This document shows positions 1 to 11,631 of a stretch of 64,000 nt of DNA, in pieces (position 1 is the stretch's first letter; every line of letters begins with the position of its first letter). A model generated the notes under the pieces. It was given only the letters and a program-made list of their open reading frames with translations, did no database searches and was not told the origin of the DNA. This DNA is from Cricetomys ansorgei. Its lineage: Eukaryota; Chordata; Mammalia; Rodentia; Nesomyidae. A program made the translations under genes and the position numbers. The stretch is taken from NCBI GenBank assembly GCA_026225945.1, contig JAMJFZ010000852.1, positions 310,001-374,000 on the forward strand. Direction: 5' to 3'.

Positions 1-3000
1 GGAGCCCACCATGGCTGGACATGGTCATAAGAAAATGGGTCCAACCACAGGGTTGCCTGCTGACCTGAGCTTGGAACTTTACTTTTCCCTCCTTCTGGTG
101 AAATCAGAGCCTCTCAAAGCTGTCCTAAATTTGTGTCAAATCAGGTGCACATGAGGATGTCTGATTTTACTTGGTTTCAAAGGGTAGATGAAATAATGAA
201 GTCTTCAAAGGGAGGTCAGACTCAAGATTTTCTCTAGTACACTGAGGTGCTTCGAGATGGCTGTTCTCTTCATTCCACAGAATCCAGGGGTTTGCAGCAG
301 CTCTTTCCTCAGTGCTCCTGCTGCCAGGCCTGATGCTCTCCATATGGTCAATTCAGATATGCAACACTTCTAGATTTTTATTATTGGAGCAATATAATCA
401 TTATTATTCTCATTACCCCCAAATCATATAAACATTCATTTAAAACTAATGTAGGGATCACTTTTCTCTCTTATTTGATGAGATAATCTTTCTGGTTGGC
501 TCTTGTACTGAAGGGGATGAGCCATGGAGACCAGCCTACCTCATTTCACTTTCTTCTAGACTTTCTCCTCAACCACATATTATACAAACCTCACCTCTGC
601 AGGATGGGGAAATTTTCCTAGAAGGGATGGCATATACAATCAAGATCCACAGAGACTGTGGTCTGGTGTCTGGGAACATCAACAATCAGAAATCATACTT
701 CTACAAACCTGGATGCTTGCAACTAGACCAAGAACAGCAAGTAGACACCATCTCAACTTGCAGTAATTGAGCATGGCTTGCTGGAATGTTGTGTTAAGGA
801 GTAAAAGGTAGCATGGGCCCACATGTGAATAGGCATATTTGCACATCCCAAGTGCAGATAAGACTTCCAATACCTTGGATATTAGGCAATTTTGTCTTGG
901 ATAGTAGGTTTTGGGAGGAATGGACTGCCAATACAATAGGCATCACAAATTAAGACCTACTGTGTGTCAGCAGCTGAGACTACAACTACTTATATGTCCT
1001 GACATATTCCTTGTGTGTGACTCCCACTCTCAAGGGCCTATCCAATACAAGTCCTCAGGAAAAGAAATGGATATATCTACTGGGTATCTGACTCCAAAGC
1101 CTAGATTTTGTCATTCAGAACATGGTACAGCATCACAAAATCTAGACCTTTGTCCTTCAGAATATAACACAGCATCACTGAAGTGTATCAGTGTAAGGAA
1201 GACAAGGTCTGCATACAGGGAGGCATATTTTCAACTATCCCTTTAACACCCCATGGAGGATTTACTTAAAGGTCCTAAAGTTCCAAGGAATTAACTTCTT
1301 TTTTCTCTATGTCTAGAAAACAATTTGGGCTGAGTTTCCTTGTGGGTCAAATCCACAGGTAATTGGGGATAAGAATTCAGCATATGCACTTATTTGAAGT
1401 CATAGGTCATCAAGGAAAAGTGACATCATAAGAGCTCATGTGGCTTTCTGGGAGCCAGAGAACGCGCCTCTCCCTCTTCTGCTATCTCTTGCCTATGTCT
1501 GCTTGATCTCCCCATCCTTTTCTCTTTGGGTTATTGGGGAAGGGATGAAAATAGATATGATTGCTGACACTTAAAACACAGGTAACTAGAGTTACTGAAG
1601 CTGTCATGTTGAAATAGCAGCTCTTACTGTCCTCTCCCCCCTCACCTATCCCCATGTACTCATGGGCAAACAGAACTGTATGGCCAGCACCATGGTAGCT
1701 GAATACTCTTCCAAAATGCTGCATTTGCAAGTACTCTGTGTTTACACTAAACAAGCCAATTTTCTTCTGATATAATATCATAACTTGTGGCCCTCAGCTC
1801 CTATAGCCTTATAGTTCTCTGCAGAATAATGCCAACTGACTTTTAAATCACTATTGTACGTCTTTTTCACCCTATATGGAGAATGAGTTGCCCAAAGAGT
1901 AGGACCTTGCCCAACCGAGGGCATGCAGTGGGCCAGAAACAACCTGAGATCCAGTTCCCAGCATCTTTTGAAACTCATAGATCATCAGAATGCTGAAGCT
2001 CAATGTCCTTCCTTCTGTTGAGCCTTCCTTTCAGCATGCCAATACTGACCTTGCTACAAAGACAGGAGAATGGTTGCCCACCCTGTATGATCCCATGGTA
2101 TCATCAAGGGATGTTCCTGAAGATATTGCCTTGCTCCAAAGGAGGAACATCCGGTATGAACTTTGTACAACTTTCATATTCCCATCTGTAATCATTTGCT
2201 GCTACTTCAAAGCCTGCTGTGGGAAACAAATTCCCCCATATCTCACTGCTGTTTCTGCTCCCTGGTAGGCCAGAAAACAGACATCCAGTAAAAGCGTACT
2301 ATGTGGATACTATAAGAAAGATTTCAGAATGAATCCCATGTAGACTAATGCAGACATTTTATTGCAATACCTGTTGTTGGAGTGGTAGACAAGGGCAAAA
2401 GTGAAGAACATGTTTGATTTTTGCATCCTTGATTGATGATTAACAGATGGCAAGATGCCAAGTCTGGGTTCTTAAGAGATGAAGGAGGGAGGTATTTAGA
2501 GACCAGTATCCAAGCTTAATTGATTTATTGTAGAGAACCTAGGGTACAACAGAGTTACAGAAGTGGCTTGTTGCTCAAGAGAAGGGGTACTTCCTGCTAA
2601 CAGTCCCAAGAGCTCATGTATTCTCCAAAAGTATGTCCTCCATCCTGACAGAACTAACTGATACTTGTGCTAAGACACTTTTCAATTTTAGTCATTTGCT
2701 TAAAGATAACCCTTGTAAATGTTTCCTCAGAAAAGCCTGCAACACACAATTCATTTGGGGGACACTTTCATTTGTCACCTTTCTAACTGCCAACTATTTT
2801 TAAGGCATTAGAATAGACCTAAAGTAACTATTTAATGTAGCGATGGCTTTTAAGTTGTTCTGGAATAAAAGAAGTCATCAGACTGTTCAAATGTAAAAGG
2901 TCAGGAACCTAATTGAGTAGCTGTTCCATTTTTTAAAGTACCTAACAGTTTGTGTGTAAGACATTCCAAGCAATGAGATAAATTTTAAAATGAAGATGGG

Positions 3001-4795
3001 AGTAATATTTGTCTTCTTTTCCAAATGTCAAACTAACACAATGCATTTTTATAAGCTACCCATTTTATGTTGGCATTTAAATAATCCACCTAGACCATCA
3101 ACAGAGATTCTCCAAGTTTATCCCCATTTTAGGGTCTAACAAGAAAATAAAATTGACAACCAATTCATCAGTATTCTTATTAACATGTTTGAAGCTCTAC
3201 GGCAACTCCTATACTAGGTACATTGTATCTTCTCTTCTGTGTTCTTGGCAACAAACTGATTGGGAGATAACATTAACACATCTTTATTGATGGGACCACA
3301 TAGCCCAGGGAAGTACAGCCAAGATTTAACCCTTCATTTTCTACTGTCTGATCACCAGTCAACCGTAGTAGATGTGTATGAATCATGCTTAATTATCTAT
3401 AGGCTAGCATTCTGTCCTTATGTACAGAAGATGAAGGACAAGTACTCATCATTATATAAACCATGAAATTGCTCTCAGATACTATGCCATACTTGGTCCC
3501 ACTGATAAGCCATTCACAATTCTTCCATACAATGAAACATGAAGAATGGAAATATTCATTTATGAGAATGGCTCTACTTTAGCCTCAAAATGGGATAGAT
3601 AGTAACATGCTTTCTTAGTCTGTATCTTACTTTCCTCTGTGGATTAACACCTCAGGGTACTTTATAGGTGTGAGTACAGTGTATTTATGTAATAAATGAA
3701 GAAATTAAGGAATAAGAGACTTGGTGGGTATTCCTTTGCTTCCTGTTTTTAACTTTCCAGTACTCTTTCATCCTTTCATTTACAACCAACTGCACAGATT
3801 TGTATCTTGTTTGCTCAAAGAGCTAGGACTAAAGGAATCCTACAAATAAATACTAGCAAGGCAGTCACAAGAAACTACTTTAAAACAAGCCAAGTTTAGC
3901 CTTTCAGTCTAGGCCACAAGAAAGGCCTTTTAGTATTGCTCTCAGAGTTAGTGTTCTTTTTTATTCCCAAATGCCTAATTACAGTCTTTAGTCTATGTGT
4001 ACAAAAATCAGCATAAATATTTCCTCAGCCTGCACACAACTAAACATCATTATGGGAGGTGGAAGGGTGCTGCCATAGATGGGTCCCTGACAGTGAACTG
4101 GGTGAGACCCAAATGGATAAAAGAGTTTCAGGAATGAATCAGTGTGTTTGGGATCATCTAGGGCCTCAAGAATCTTTATAGAAACAGACTTCATGAGACA
4201 CATTTGTTTTGTTGACGAGTACAGTCATTATGACTTGGGTGACACAAGAAAGACAACATGTTCTCCTGGCACAAACGCAGATCTTGGATTCTCTTCTCTC
4301 CCTGTGGGTAGGAAACATTTCTGAAAGAAATGGGAAACATCTGGAGAAAAACACAACCCAGCAGAGAACATCAGATGCTCCTCACCAGATGAGCTCCTCA
4401 GATACATTTCCTGACATTTCCTAAGGAAGAACAATATACTCTTAATGCAATTAGATGACAGTATGGCAAGCTAAGTAAAGCTCCCGAAGTTCTGAGTGTC
4501 TTTGTATGCACCAGTTTAGCTTTCCACCAAGATTTTAGGAGTGTGACATTGGAGCCTATGAATTTAGATAGCTCATTGGTTGTGGGACACTAACCACACA
4601 CCAGCATGAAGTATGTTTTTAGATCCCTCAAACATGAGGAGAATTCAGGTACAGAATTGCATGTTACCACCCACTGCAGCCTCAGATACACCTCTGAATT
4701 CCTATTATGGCCTTATCCGTAATTTCAGTCTTCATTAATTCGGGTAGGATTATGGTTTGGCTTTGGGTTTTCATTAAGGTGGTGTATGACCAAAA
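1..4795. other. Unique-looking non-coding stretch
   Basis: No gene, RNA or clear mobile element was recognised. The longest open frame (911-1246, 111 codons) has no recognisable domain and contains an internal imperfect duplication of about 41 bp at DNA level (1100-1182), so it is read as chance. Positions 3190-3330 have a weak MIR-like look, too degraded to call. AT-rich and CpG-poor throughout. Confidence 0.6.
1100..1182 (+). repeat. Imperfect tandem duplication, two units of about 41 bp
   Basis: Two adjacent units (1100-1140 and 1141-1182) share the pattern CTAGA-TTTGTC-TTCAGAA-ACAGCATCAC with scattered substitutions. It is a local duplication rather than a known repeat family. Confidence 0.6.
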
Positions 4796-4799
4796 ATTA

Positions 4800-5610
4800 T
4801 GCTTTCAATTTGTAAAACCAAATACCTACATGGGACCTGTCACAGCCTGCCTGAGCTGCAGACAGTCACATTGATGGGGTTAATTGCCGTTTAAAAATAA
4901 TTCACTGCCTCCAGATTGATTCTACTGTTTTTTTTTTTTTTTTTTTTGTCTTTACACAACATTACTGTGTCTCATTCTAATTATTCAACGCTAAGTTCAT
5001 ACTTCTGAAGCAGGAGACTGGAGTCAGAGGAAATGGTGTTTGATTTGTTGCCATGGAAACATCTCGCTGTAGATGGACTCTAATCCCATGACAACTCTCT
5101 CTCTTAAGAACCATTTTTTTCTGACATAATAAAAATCTGATCAAGGTCAGATTTAATAACCATCTCAATTGCCTGACTTTCTCCTCTATTTGGTGTCAGA
5201 GAATCATTTTCTGACAAAGCAAAGCTTACAGGAACTTTTGCTTGCTTTCTGTGTAAAATTATTATTTATGCCTCTAAACACATAAACCAGGCTCTGTATC
5301 ATATTAATTCACAGCCATACCTTTTGTTATTGTATAATTTTTACATTAAAAGAGAGTTACTTATAATTGTTTGTACTGCGTCGACAGATGTTAACATTTT
5401 GTGGTGCATTGTTCTGCTAATACATACATTAGGGCATCAATACAGCTTATTGTTTGGCAACAAATGATGTTTACAGTATTAACAAATGCCACGACCATTT
5501 ATCTTTCAGTTTGTACTGTAATAATTTTATGAACTGATTATCATGCATGCATGCAGCTCAGTGAGACAAGAACTATGTAATTCCACACTGAAATGAAATG
5601 CTTCATGTTG
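4800..5610. promoter_or_regulatory. Candidate conserved non-coding element (possible enhancer)
   Basis: A repeat-free AT-rich block with the texture of deeply conserved non-coding DNA: dense homeodomain-like TAAT/ATTA cores, a forkhead-type TGTTTAC near 5470, an RFX-type X-box at 5047-5060, and a retained CpG pair in GCGTCGAC near 5379 in otherwise CpG-poor sequence. GTTTGTACTG occurs twice (near 5370 and 5510), and the alternating palindrome TGCATGCATGCA lies near 5545. A poly-T run at about 4928-4947 splits off the left part. Conservation itself cannot be seen from one sequence, so this call is inference. Confidence 0.4.
5047..5060 (+). promoter_or_regulatory. RFX-type X-box motif
   Basis: GTTGCCATGGAAAC differs at one base from the palindromic full X-box GTTGCCATGGCAAC bound by RFX family factors. 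Motif matches alone do not prove occupancy. It lies in the candidate conserved block at 4800-5610. Confidence 0.45.
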
Positions 5611-5886
5611 GAGACAGGTAAATGAGCAATCATCTTGTCTGTCAGCTTAAGCAAGGTCCTTCCTCTCTCTGGGGCCTAGTGACTTCTTGTTCAATGAGGG
5701 CAGAGACCACATGGGTCTCTAAGGACTGTTGCAGAATATCACAGGTTCTGATCTGCATTGTCCCTGCTAGAGAGGAAATACAGGCTGTTAAAACCCTGCC
5801 TGAGCTCTCCTCCTAAGCTTTTTGTGGGGTCCAGGAACCATCTCTCCTACTTGTCATGTAAAGAGCACTCAACCAGTCCCCAAACA

Positions 5887-5938
5887 TTTTTCCTTCCTTC
5901 CTTTTCTTTCTTTCTTCCTCCCCCACCCCCTCTCTCGT
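5887..5938 (+). repeat. Pyrimidine-rich low-complexity tract
   Basis: Nearly all C and T (CTTCC and CTTT units grading into C-runs). The surrounding 5610-6150 holds nothing else recognised. Confidence 0.8.
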
Positions 5939-6149
5939 AGCTTTGCATTCGTCCTATGAAGGAGAAGGGCCAGAATTTTGAACTCTAATTTGTTAGTAAA
6001 AAATTACCAGAGACTCAGACAGGATACAGCGTCTATTTAGTAAAACTAAGTCTCAAATTTACATTCCTCCATGAGGTGAAAGAGGTCATATTAGTGAAAT
6101 ATTACCCCAAAATACAGATGTATTCAACTACTTCCATACTGAGGATTTT

Positions 6150-6335
6150 GAAGCCCAGTTCCATCTTTTATGTATATGTGTTCTAAGAAATAGTTAACTC
6201 TCTCAGCCTAGGCTTCCTCATCTGGAAGGTGAAGTTGATGACACTTCTGCAATGATTCAGAGTGAGTTAATGGGAATTACACATGTAAAGTGATCATCAT
6301 GGAACCTAGTATACAGTAGGCACTCATAACAGTAC
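6150..6335 (+). repeat. MIR SINE fragment
   Basis: Diverged match to the ancient tRNA-derived MIR: a TTAACTCTCTCAGCCT segment followed by TTCCTCATCTG, then an ACATGTAAAG...GGAACCTAGTA...AGTAGGCACTCA tail segment in the expected order. Pre-rodent age and heavy divergence are typical. Confidence 0.7.
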
Positions 6336-7300
6336 ATCATCATGATCTCTACTAGCAACTCCAGATGGAGTCTGGCACATTGCCAGGGAGTGGGCTCCTT
6401 CCAGCTATATAGCCTCTAATGGCCACCTATGAACGCTCCTTAGAGATCCTGAAGATTTCTCTTCCTTCCACAGGCTTTTGTGCACTCTTCATTCCCAGTG
6501 ACTACAAATCTTTTGAAAAACAGCAAAGATGAAATAAACCAGATGCCCATGTGCTTAAATCATCCCATTTATTCCCTGAGAGTCATCCTGCATGCCTGGT
6601 TCTGATGTCCCTTTAGACAGAAAGAGTCTCTGATTTCTGTGATAAATGTAACAGATGCAAATATTTTTCTAGCCTATTTTTCTGTTTGCCTTCTACCAGT
6701 CATCAAAGCTTGGTCTACAGAATTCCACGAAAGTGACTTTCTCTAGGGTGAAAGCCCCCATGGGGCTTTTTGATTTGGAATTCTACCTGTTTCCGAAAAT
6801 TCTGTCATGGTACAAGACTTAGAGTCGTGCTAAGGGAAGAAAATTGCTTTTTTATTGATGCAGGTCATTGATTCAAGTCTCAGGAAGGACAAGCCTGGTC
6901 TTGAGGGTCTTCAAGCTGCTTTTCATCCTTGTCCTTGTTTAGTGGTTGCCAAGTGCCAAGGCACACAGGATTATCAAGGCCTATCAAGGCCCATGGATTA
7001 CTCAAGTGACTCTCCTCCTCTGCTTTTCCCATCCTACCACACCCCAACACATACACACATACCTGTGCATAAAGCCATGCACACACTCATACCATACTCG
7101 CTTTAAAATGATTGGACTAAAGGACACCCGGTGGTCTGTCCAGTGCTACCACTATATAAGTAAACCATCTGTCCCATATCCCCTGCTGGAAAAAAAGCTG
7201 GCTGCAGTTCACTGTTGGCAGGGCTACAAGCTCAAGGAGGAGCAAACACTGAATCACTCTTGGCAACTGCCCTTGTAAAATTCACTTTTTTCCATTGAAA
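6336..7300. other. No feature recognised
   Basis: Unique-looking sequence. Short frames here (for example 6946-7278) have no domain. A mild CA-rich patch occurs at 7040-7095. Confidence 0.6.
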
Positions 7301-7350
7301 AAGAATCTCTCCCTCTCTTCTCTCTCTCCTCTCTCTCCCCCCCCCCAATC
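7300..7350 (+). repeat. CT-rich simple repeat with C-run
   Basis: CTCTCTCC-type units ending in a run of about ten C, just before a short GT-rich patch. Confidence 0.85.
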
Positions 7351-7439
7351 TCGGTGTGTGTGGCATGCACATACACGTACGTGCTGGCACATGTTTGTTC
7401 AAATGAGTTTGATCACAGTTGCTTACAGGAATATGGTTG

Positions 7440-7546
7440 AGGAGTGAGAGGGGGCCAAAAGAGGGCAATAGGGAAAGGTAAATATGAAAATGTCATATTG
7501 AGATCCATTATTAGGCATAGTCAATCAATGTGAATAAAAACTACTT
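7440..7546 (+). mobile_element. LINE-1 3' UTR tail (old, Lx-type)
   Basis: Purine-rich GGGGGCCAAAAGAGG, then AATATGAAAATGTCATATTG and CCATTATTAGG and a terminal AATAAAAA. This order matches the extreme 3' end of old rodent L1 elements. Only the tail is present and it is diverged. Confidence 0.5.
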
Positions 7547-7559
7547 AAAAGAACCAGTG

Positions 7560-9170
7560 ATGAAATATGTTAAACAAGAAGTAAAACACTGTACAGACAT
7601 CTGGCTGGGCCTGGCTGTCTGAATGTGAGCAGAAAGAGTACAAGGAATGCAGGCAAGATGCAGGTCGATTATGCTCTCTTAAATAACTATAACAATACCA
7701 TCCTTGTGGTTGAGAATTGACATTGCTGAATGAATGGTATAACACAGAGCTTAGGTAATAACAGTACAAAACAAGAGTCAAATTAAGAGGCCAGATTTTT
7801 ATTGCTCTCCAGATGTCTGGTCAATCCTCCCTTGTAGATACGTGATCTGACTGGGGGCCAAGAGTCTGGCTATATGGCAAATCTATGTTTACAAAACCAT
7901 TTAAAGTAGTACCACTTCTACCTGGCAGATTGTCTGCAAAAGTGCTTGCCAGAAAACTTTCCCCTTTCTGGATGCATTGCTGCTTCTCTCATTGAGTAAT
8001 CTTTTTGGATATAAATCCACTACCAGGCACGACGCCAGGAGTCAGCATCAATGAACACTCACAGATCCTCTTCTATGACAGACGTGACATGGGCTGTGAT
8101 CAAAGTGGGAAATGGAGTACAAAAATAGGTCATGGAAATTGTACCATGTACATTGTGTCACGTTGAACACAATATGCAACATCCTTGTACCTCAGACTCC
8201 TTGACTACAAAGTGAACATGAGAGCTATAGCATTACCAGTTTCTTGGAACTGTGAGCAGAAGTCGCAAGAAAGATAGGGATCCATCCTTCATGACTTACT
8301 ACAGGTAGGTAATCTACATCCTTGTTGGCTCACAAGAGTACTGAGTAATCTGAATAAGTCTTCAAGAGGATGTGAAATAAGATTGAAAGTAGAGGAGGGC
8401 ATCCCAAAGTAAGCAGAAGGAATTTTGGTGCCTCCCTGGCCCATAAACTCTCATTATAACAAAGGGAGGCAAACCTAATCCTTGAATGCCAATCTCTATA
8501 ATCAAGATAGTGATGGCACTTTCCTCTTTATATTACCCCAAAAACAGTTCAGAGTCAAGAGCAGGTTAGTATGCATCCAAATAATCAAGGAGGTACATCA
8601 CCTATTGAACTACTATTAATGGTTTGGGGAACAGAGCCATTGTTTTTCTCTCACTACTCACTTTCCCTGTATTCCAATCTTGCTATTTTGTAAGAAAACA
8701 TGTCAAATAATTTATGGCAGGAGCCAAGAACTGAAAGGAAAGTTGCCACAGGCAAATTAGAGCCACTACTGTCAGAAAACACACAGAGATTGGTTTTGAA
8801 AAATATTGGGGACTGTCTTATAAGATTCCAGTAAGCACTGAAAAATGTCCCAAAGAGACCTTGCTTACAGCAAATGGAAAGAACACGATAAGGGGTTCAC
8901 GTCCATTTCACACAAAGTCTCCAAACTCAAGTTTCCATTACTCTTAATGATATTTCTTTTTGCCTGGTGAGTTATCCTGTTCTCTTTGAGGAAAGTAGGT
9001 TGGATCTGGGGATCATGACACCCCTCTGAACTCTCTGGTTTGCCTCCTATAATCTGAACGATTCCAGGGCAGGACCTTTGGCCTGCCCGATTCTGTTTCC
9101 TTGTCTCTGCTACTGACTGAGTGGATCTCTATCTCCACCACAATCTTAAACAAAACAAGGGAAGGCAAGG
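7560..9170. other. No feature recognised
   Basis: Unique-looking sequence with no repeat, RNA gene or exon-like signal that I can support. Confidence 0.6.
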
Positions 9171-9174
9171 TAAT

Positions 9175-9370
9175 TTGAAGGCTGCAAAGTGCTAGACAAA
9201 TGGAAATGACTTTTATTATTAAATCAAGCCTTGGAATTTACACATTCACTACCTGCGCTCAAGGTTGGAAATAGAGCTCAAAGGTCAAGTGCAATTCATT
9301 AAAAGCTAATTAGAAGACAAATTGTCTTTCATTTGAACATGTGAAACAAAATAAAGCAGCTTAAGGAATG
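9175..9370. promoter_or_regulatory. Candidate conserved non-coding element
   Basis: Repeat-free block with a nuclear-receptor-type site TCAAAGGTCA (9278-9287), a homeodomain-like GCTAATTAG, and a 15-bp near-palindrome AAGACAAATTGTCTT around 9315-9329 that resembles an inverted pair of SOX half-sites. The dense motif packing suggests an enhancer; conservation cannot be judged here. Confidence 0.35.
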
Positions 9371-9404
9371 AGGATGGTTTATTTTAAAGTCTTTGTTTTA
9401 ATTC

Positions 9405-9545
9405 AAAGCTTCCTGGATTGTCAAGCAGCTGCTCTGTGCAGGCTGTCCGAGGACGACAGAAAGAAGCAGAGGACACTGTGTCCACATTCCCAGAGCTCAT
9501 TGTCCAATGTAGATAAGATGAAGAAGCCCCAAATAAACAATAAAT
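9405..9545 (+). repeat. Ancient mammalian repeat fragment (L2/MIR-like)
   Basis: The pattern CTGTGCAGGCTGT...GACACTGTGTCC...CCCAGAGCTCATTGTC...GATAAGATGAAGAAG...AATAAACAATAAAT follows the familiar ancient consensus of 'storage list' repeats (lost/defined core, then a shared A-rich end). Heavily degraded; family uncertain. Confidence 0.4.
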
Positions 9546-9549
9546 GGGG

Positions 9550-10160
9550 CATGCATGAGGGCTTACATAGATAGAGACCTAGTGCCCTAGCCTAAGTTCC
9601 CTTGGGAACAGTAGTCTTATATAATTGGAAATAAGTCAAGAGAATTCTCAAAGTGCCTTATAGGACAAATGAAAGCATGTGGGCTTGATTAGACAGTCAG
9701 TAGGCAGAAACCAAGTAGCAGAGGTAGGAAAATATGGGCAGGAAAGAGAATAGGGAGGTAAGAGAATATGGGTATAGTCTAGAATCCCGTAAGGTCTGAC
9801 TCAACCGTGGCAGTTGTTACTCAACAGATCACCAGTTGATGAAATGGGGCTTGACCCTGGAAGCTACAGAGAGTAGATTAAGAATTTAGCCTTCTGTAAG
9901 TTCTTATTGCAGAGCAGTAGAGAGAAGAGTTTAAGAGAAATAACTTTATATTCTTCTTCTCACTCCTGTGATTCCATAATCTTGCTGTTTCATTATTCTG
10001 CCTCAATGCAGAAGTATTCACAGTCATTGCAGCAATAACAGAAAATTTTCTCAGTTAGCTAGTTCCATGCTCCTTGAACCATCATTTGTTGTACACCATG
10101 ATGCTTTTTGATGCAGCAGACTTGTAAGCTGTTCCTTCAGTGCCAATTTTCTCAACCAAA
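9550..10160. other. No feature recognised
   Basis: Unique-looking sequence. Confidence 0.55.
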
Positions 10161-10164
10161 CACT

Positions 10165-10330
10165 AATCTAGGTGCTATGGTGAAAGGCATTTCTCAGGTG
10201 TGATTAAATTCCTTAACCAGTTGACTTAAATTAACCCAGGAGACATTTCCCTTGATGGGAATTACATAGTGAAATGATCCCTTTAAAGTGGATTCTGGCC
10301 TTTCTCTTAGGAAGAAACATCAAACAGCTA
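10165..10330 (+). mobile_element. Ancient LTR fragment (MLT-like)
   Basis: The order GTGATTAAATTCCTTAACCA, then GTTGACTTAAATTA, then CCCTTTAAAG resembles the 5' half of an old mammalian MaLR-type LTR. Only a fragment remains and no target duplication is visible. Confidence 0.45.
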
Positions 10331-10475
10331 CACTATAAGTTTTCATATGCTCTTGGCTACTTTTCTCTTTATTGTTGGCTGTGGATACCAAGTTTCAGTC
10401 AGTGTCTGCAGCTCTAGACTGTTTGTAATCGTACCTTCCAGATTCTGCTCTACAGATTTGGGGAATATTCTGCTA

Positions 10476-10618
10476 CTGATACTTACAGAAGCCATTTTTT
10501 GTAGACAAGTGAGTGGGTAGAGGAAAGAAAGGATGGATGGATCAGTAGATGGATGGATGGATGGATAAATAGACAATATTTTTACGTGTTTAGCTAACCC
10601 TGATACTTACAGAAGCCA
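10476..10618 (+). repeat. Exact 19-bp direct repeat flanking a (GGAT)n tract
   Basis: CTGATACTTACAGAAGCCA is found at 10476-10494 and again, identical, at 10600-10618. The intervening DNA includes the GGAT/TGGA microsatellite at 10531-10574. This looks like a recent local duplication linked to the microsatellite. Confidence 0.8.
10531..10574 (+). repeat. (GGAT)n microsatellite
   Basis: Interrupted GGAT tetranucleotide repeat, degrading into GATAAATAGACA; further GATA-like units follow at 10629-10670. Confidence 0.9.
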
Positions 10619-10639
10619 ATGCCATGTAGATGGATAACT

Positions 10640-11630
10640 AGACAGATGATTGATAGATCGGTAGATGTTAGTTACATGGTATGTATCACAAATAGTTTCT
10701 ATAGCACATACATTACCAAAGTTTTAGGAGACACAAATGTTATTATCTGTGTGTCTATATCTATACCTGTATCTGTGGATCTTGCTATAACTACTGCTTT
10801 TTGGGTAAAATCATGTCTAATCTGGGGAACCATCCTATAACAACCTATGTGCAGAACACCAAGGACATAGTTAAAAGCAAGATATCTTAGGTATACTTTG
10901 CAGATATAATTATTCAAAAGATGTTGTTACTCAATGCTTTAAAATCATCATCTGGTATTAATTCAAGAAGAAAAGAAAACAAATATGATGGTGAAAGGCA
11001 TGGCTGCCTTAATTGTAAGGGGAAGAAATGTAGCAGTATCACATATAGGGATCTGTAGAAACAGACAGATAGATGTGTGTATATGTAAGTGACCTGAGAA
11101 CACAGATGTGACAACAATGTTGGAAGCTGGAATCTACTTTAAAGTACCTGACACTGCTGGACACAACAAAATGATGAGCTATTGATCCCCTGAGGAAATT
11201 ACCAAGTCCACCAAGCAGCAATCCCCAGGAGGTTTCTCTGAAAATAAGGGAAACCAACTAGTCTTTTTCTGGCAGGCCAATCCTGCTGATTCAGGTGACA
11301 TTTAGCAGTGGACTTTTTAGAGTCTAAGACTACAGTTAGCAAAAGAAAATTGCACTGACGAAAATCTACTGACATAATCGTGGCAATACACCATGTGATG
11401 CCTCTTGTTTTCCTCTTAAAATATCCAAGGCTGCACTCATCCACTTGATCAGGCCCCATGCCAGGCCCCAGAGCTCTAGAGAGGAATCAAGTATGATGCC
11501 TGCCCTTAACAAAATTCCCACGAGAGACCTCAAATGACAAAAATGGAAGATAAACCCAAAGAAAGATATACATCGGAGTATAAGGCTATCAGTTAGAGAG
11601 AACAGGAGGCAGCTCCTATTGAAACCACTG
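10640..11630. other. No feature recognised
   Basis: Unique-looking sequence up to the left arm of the inverted repeat. Several open frames on the minus strand run into the repeat arm and show no domain. Confidence 0.55.
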
Positions 11631-11631
11631 T

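Noticed and set aside
5370..5525. Repeated GTTTGTACTG resembling a microRNA seed target
   Set aside because: No transcript or 3' UTR context is visible; two short matches in AT-rich DNA are not meaningful.
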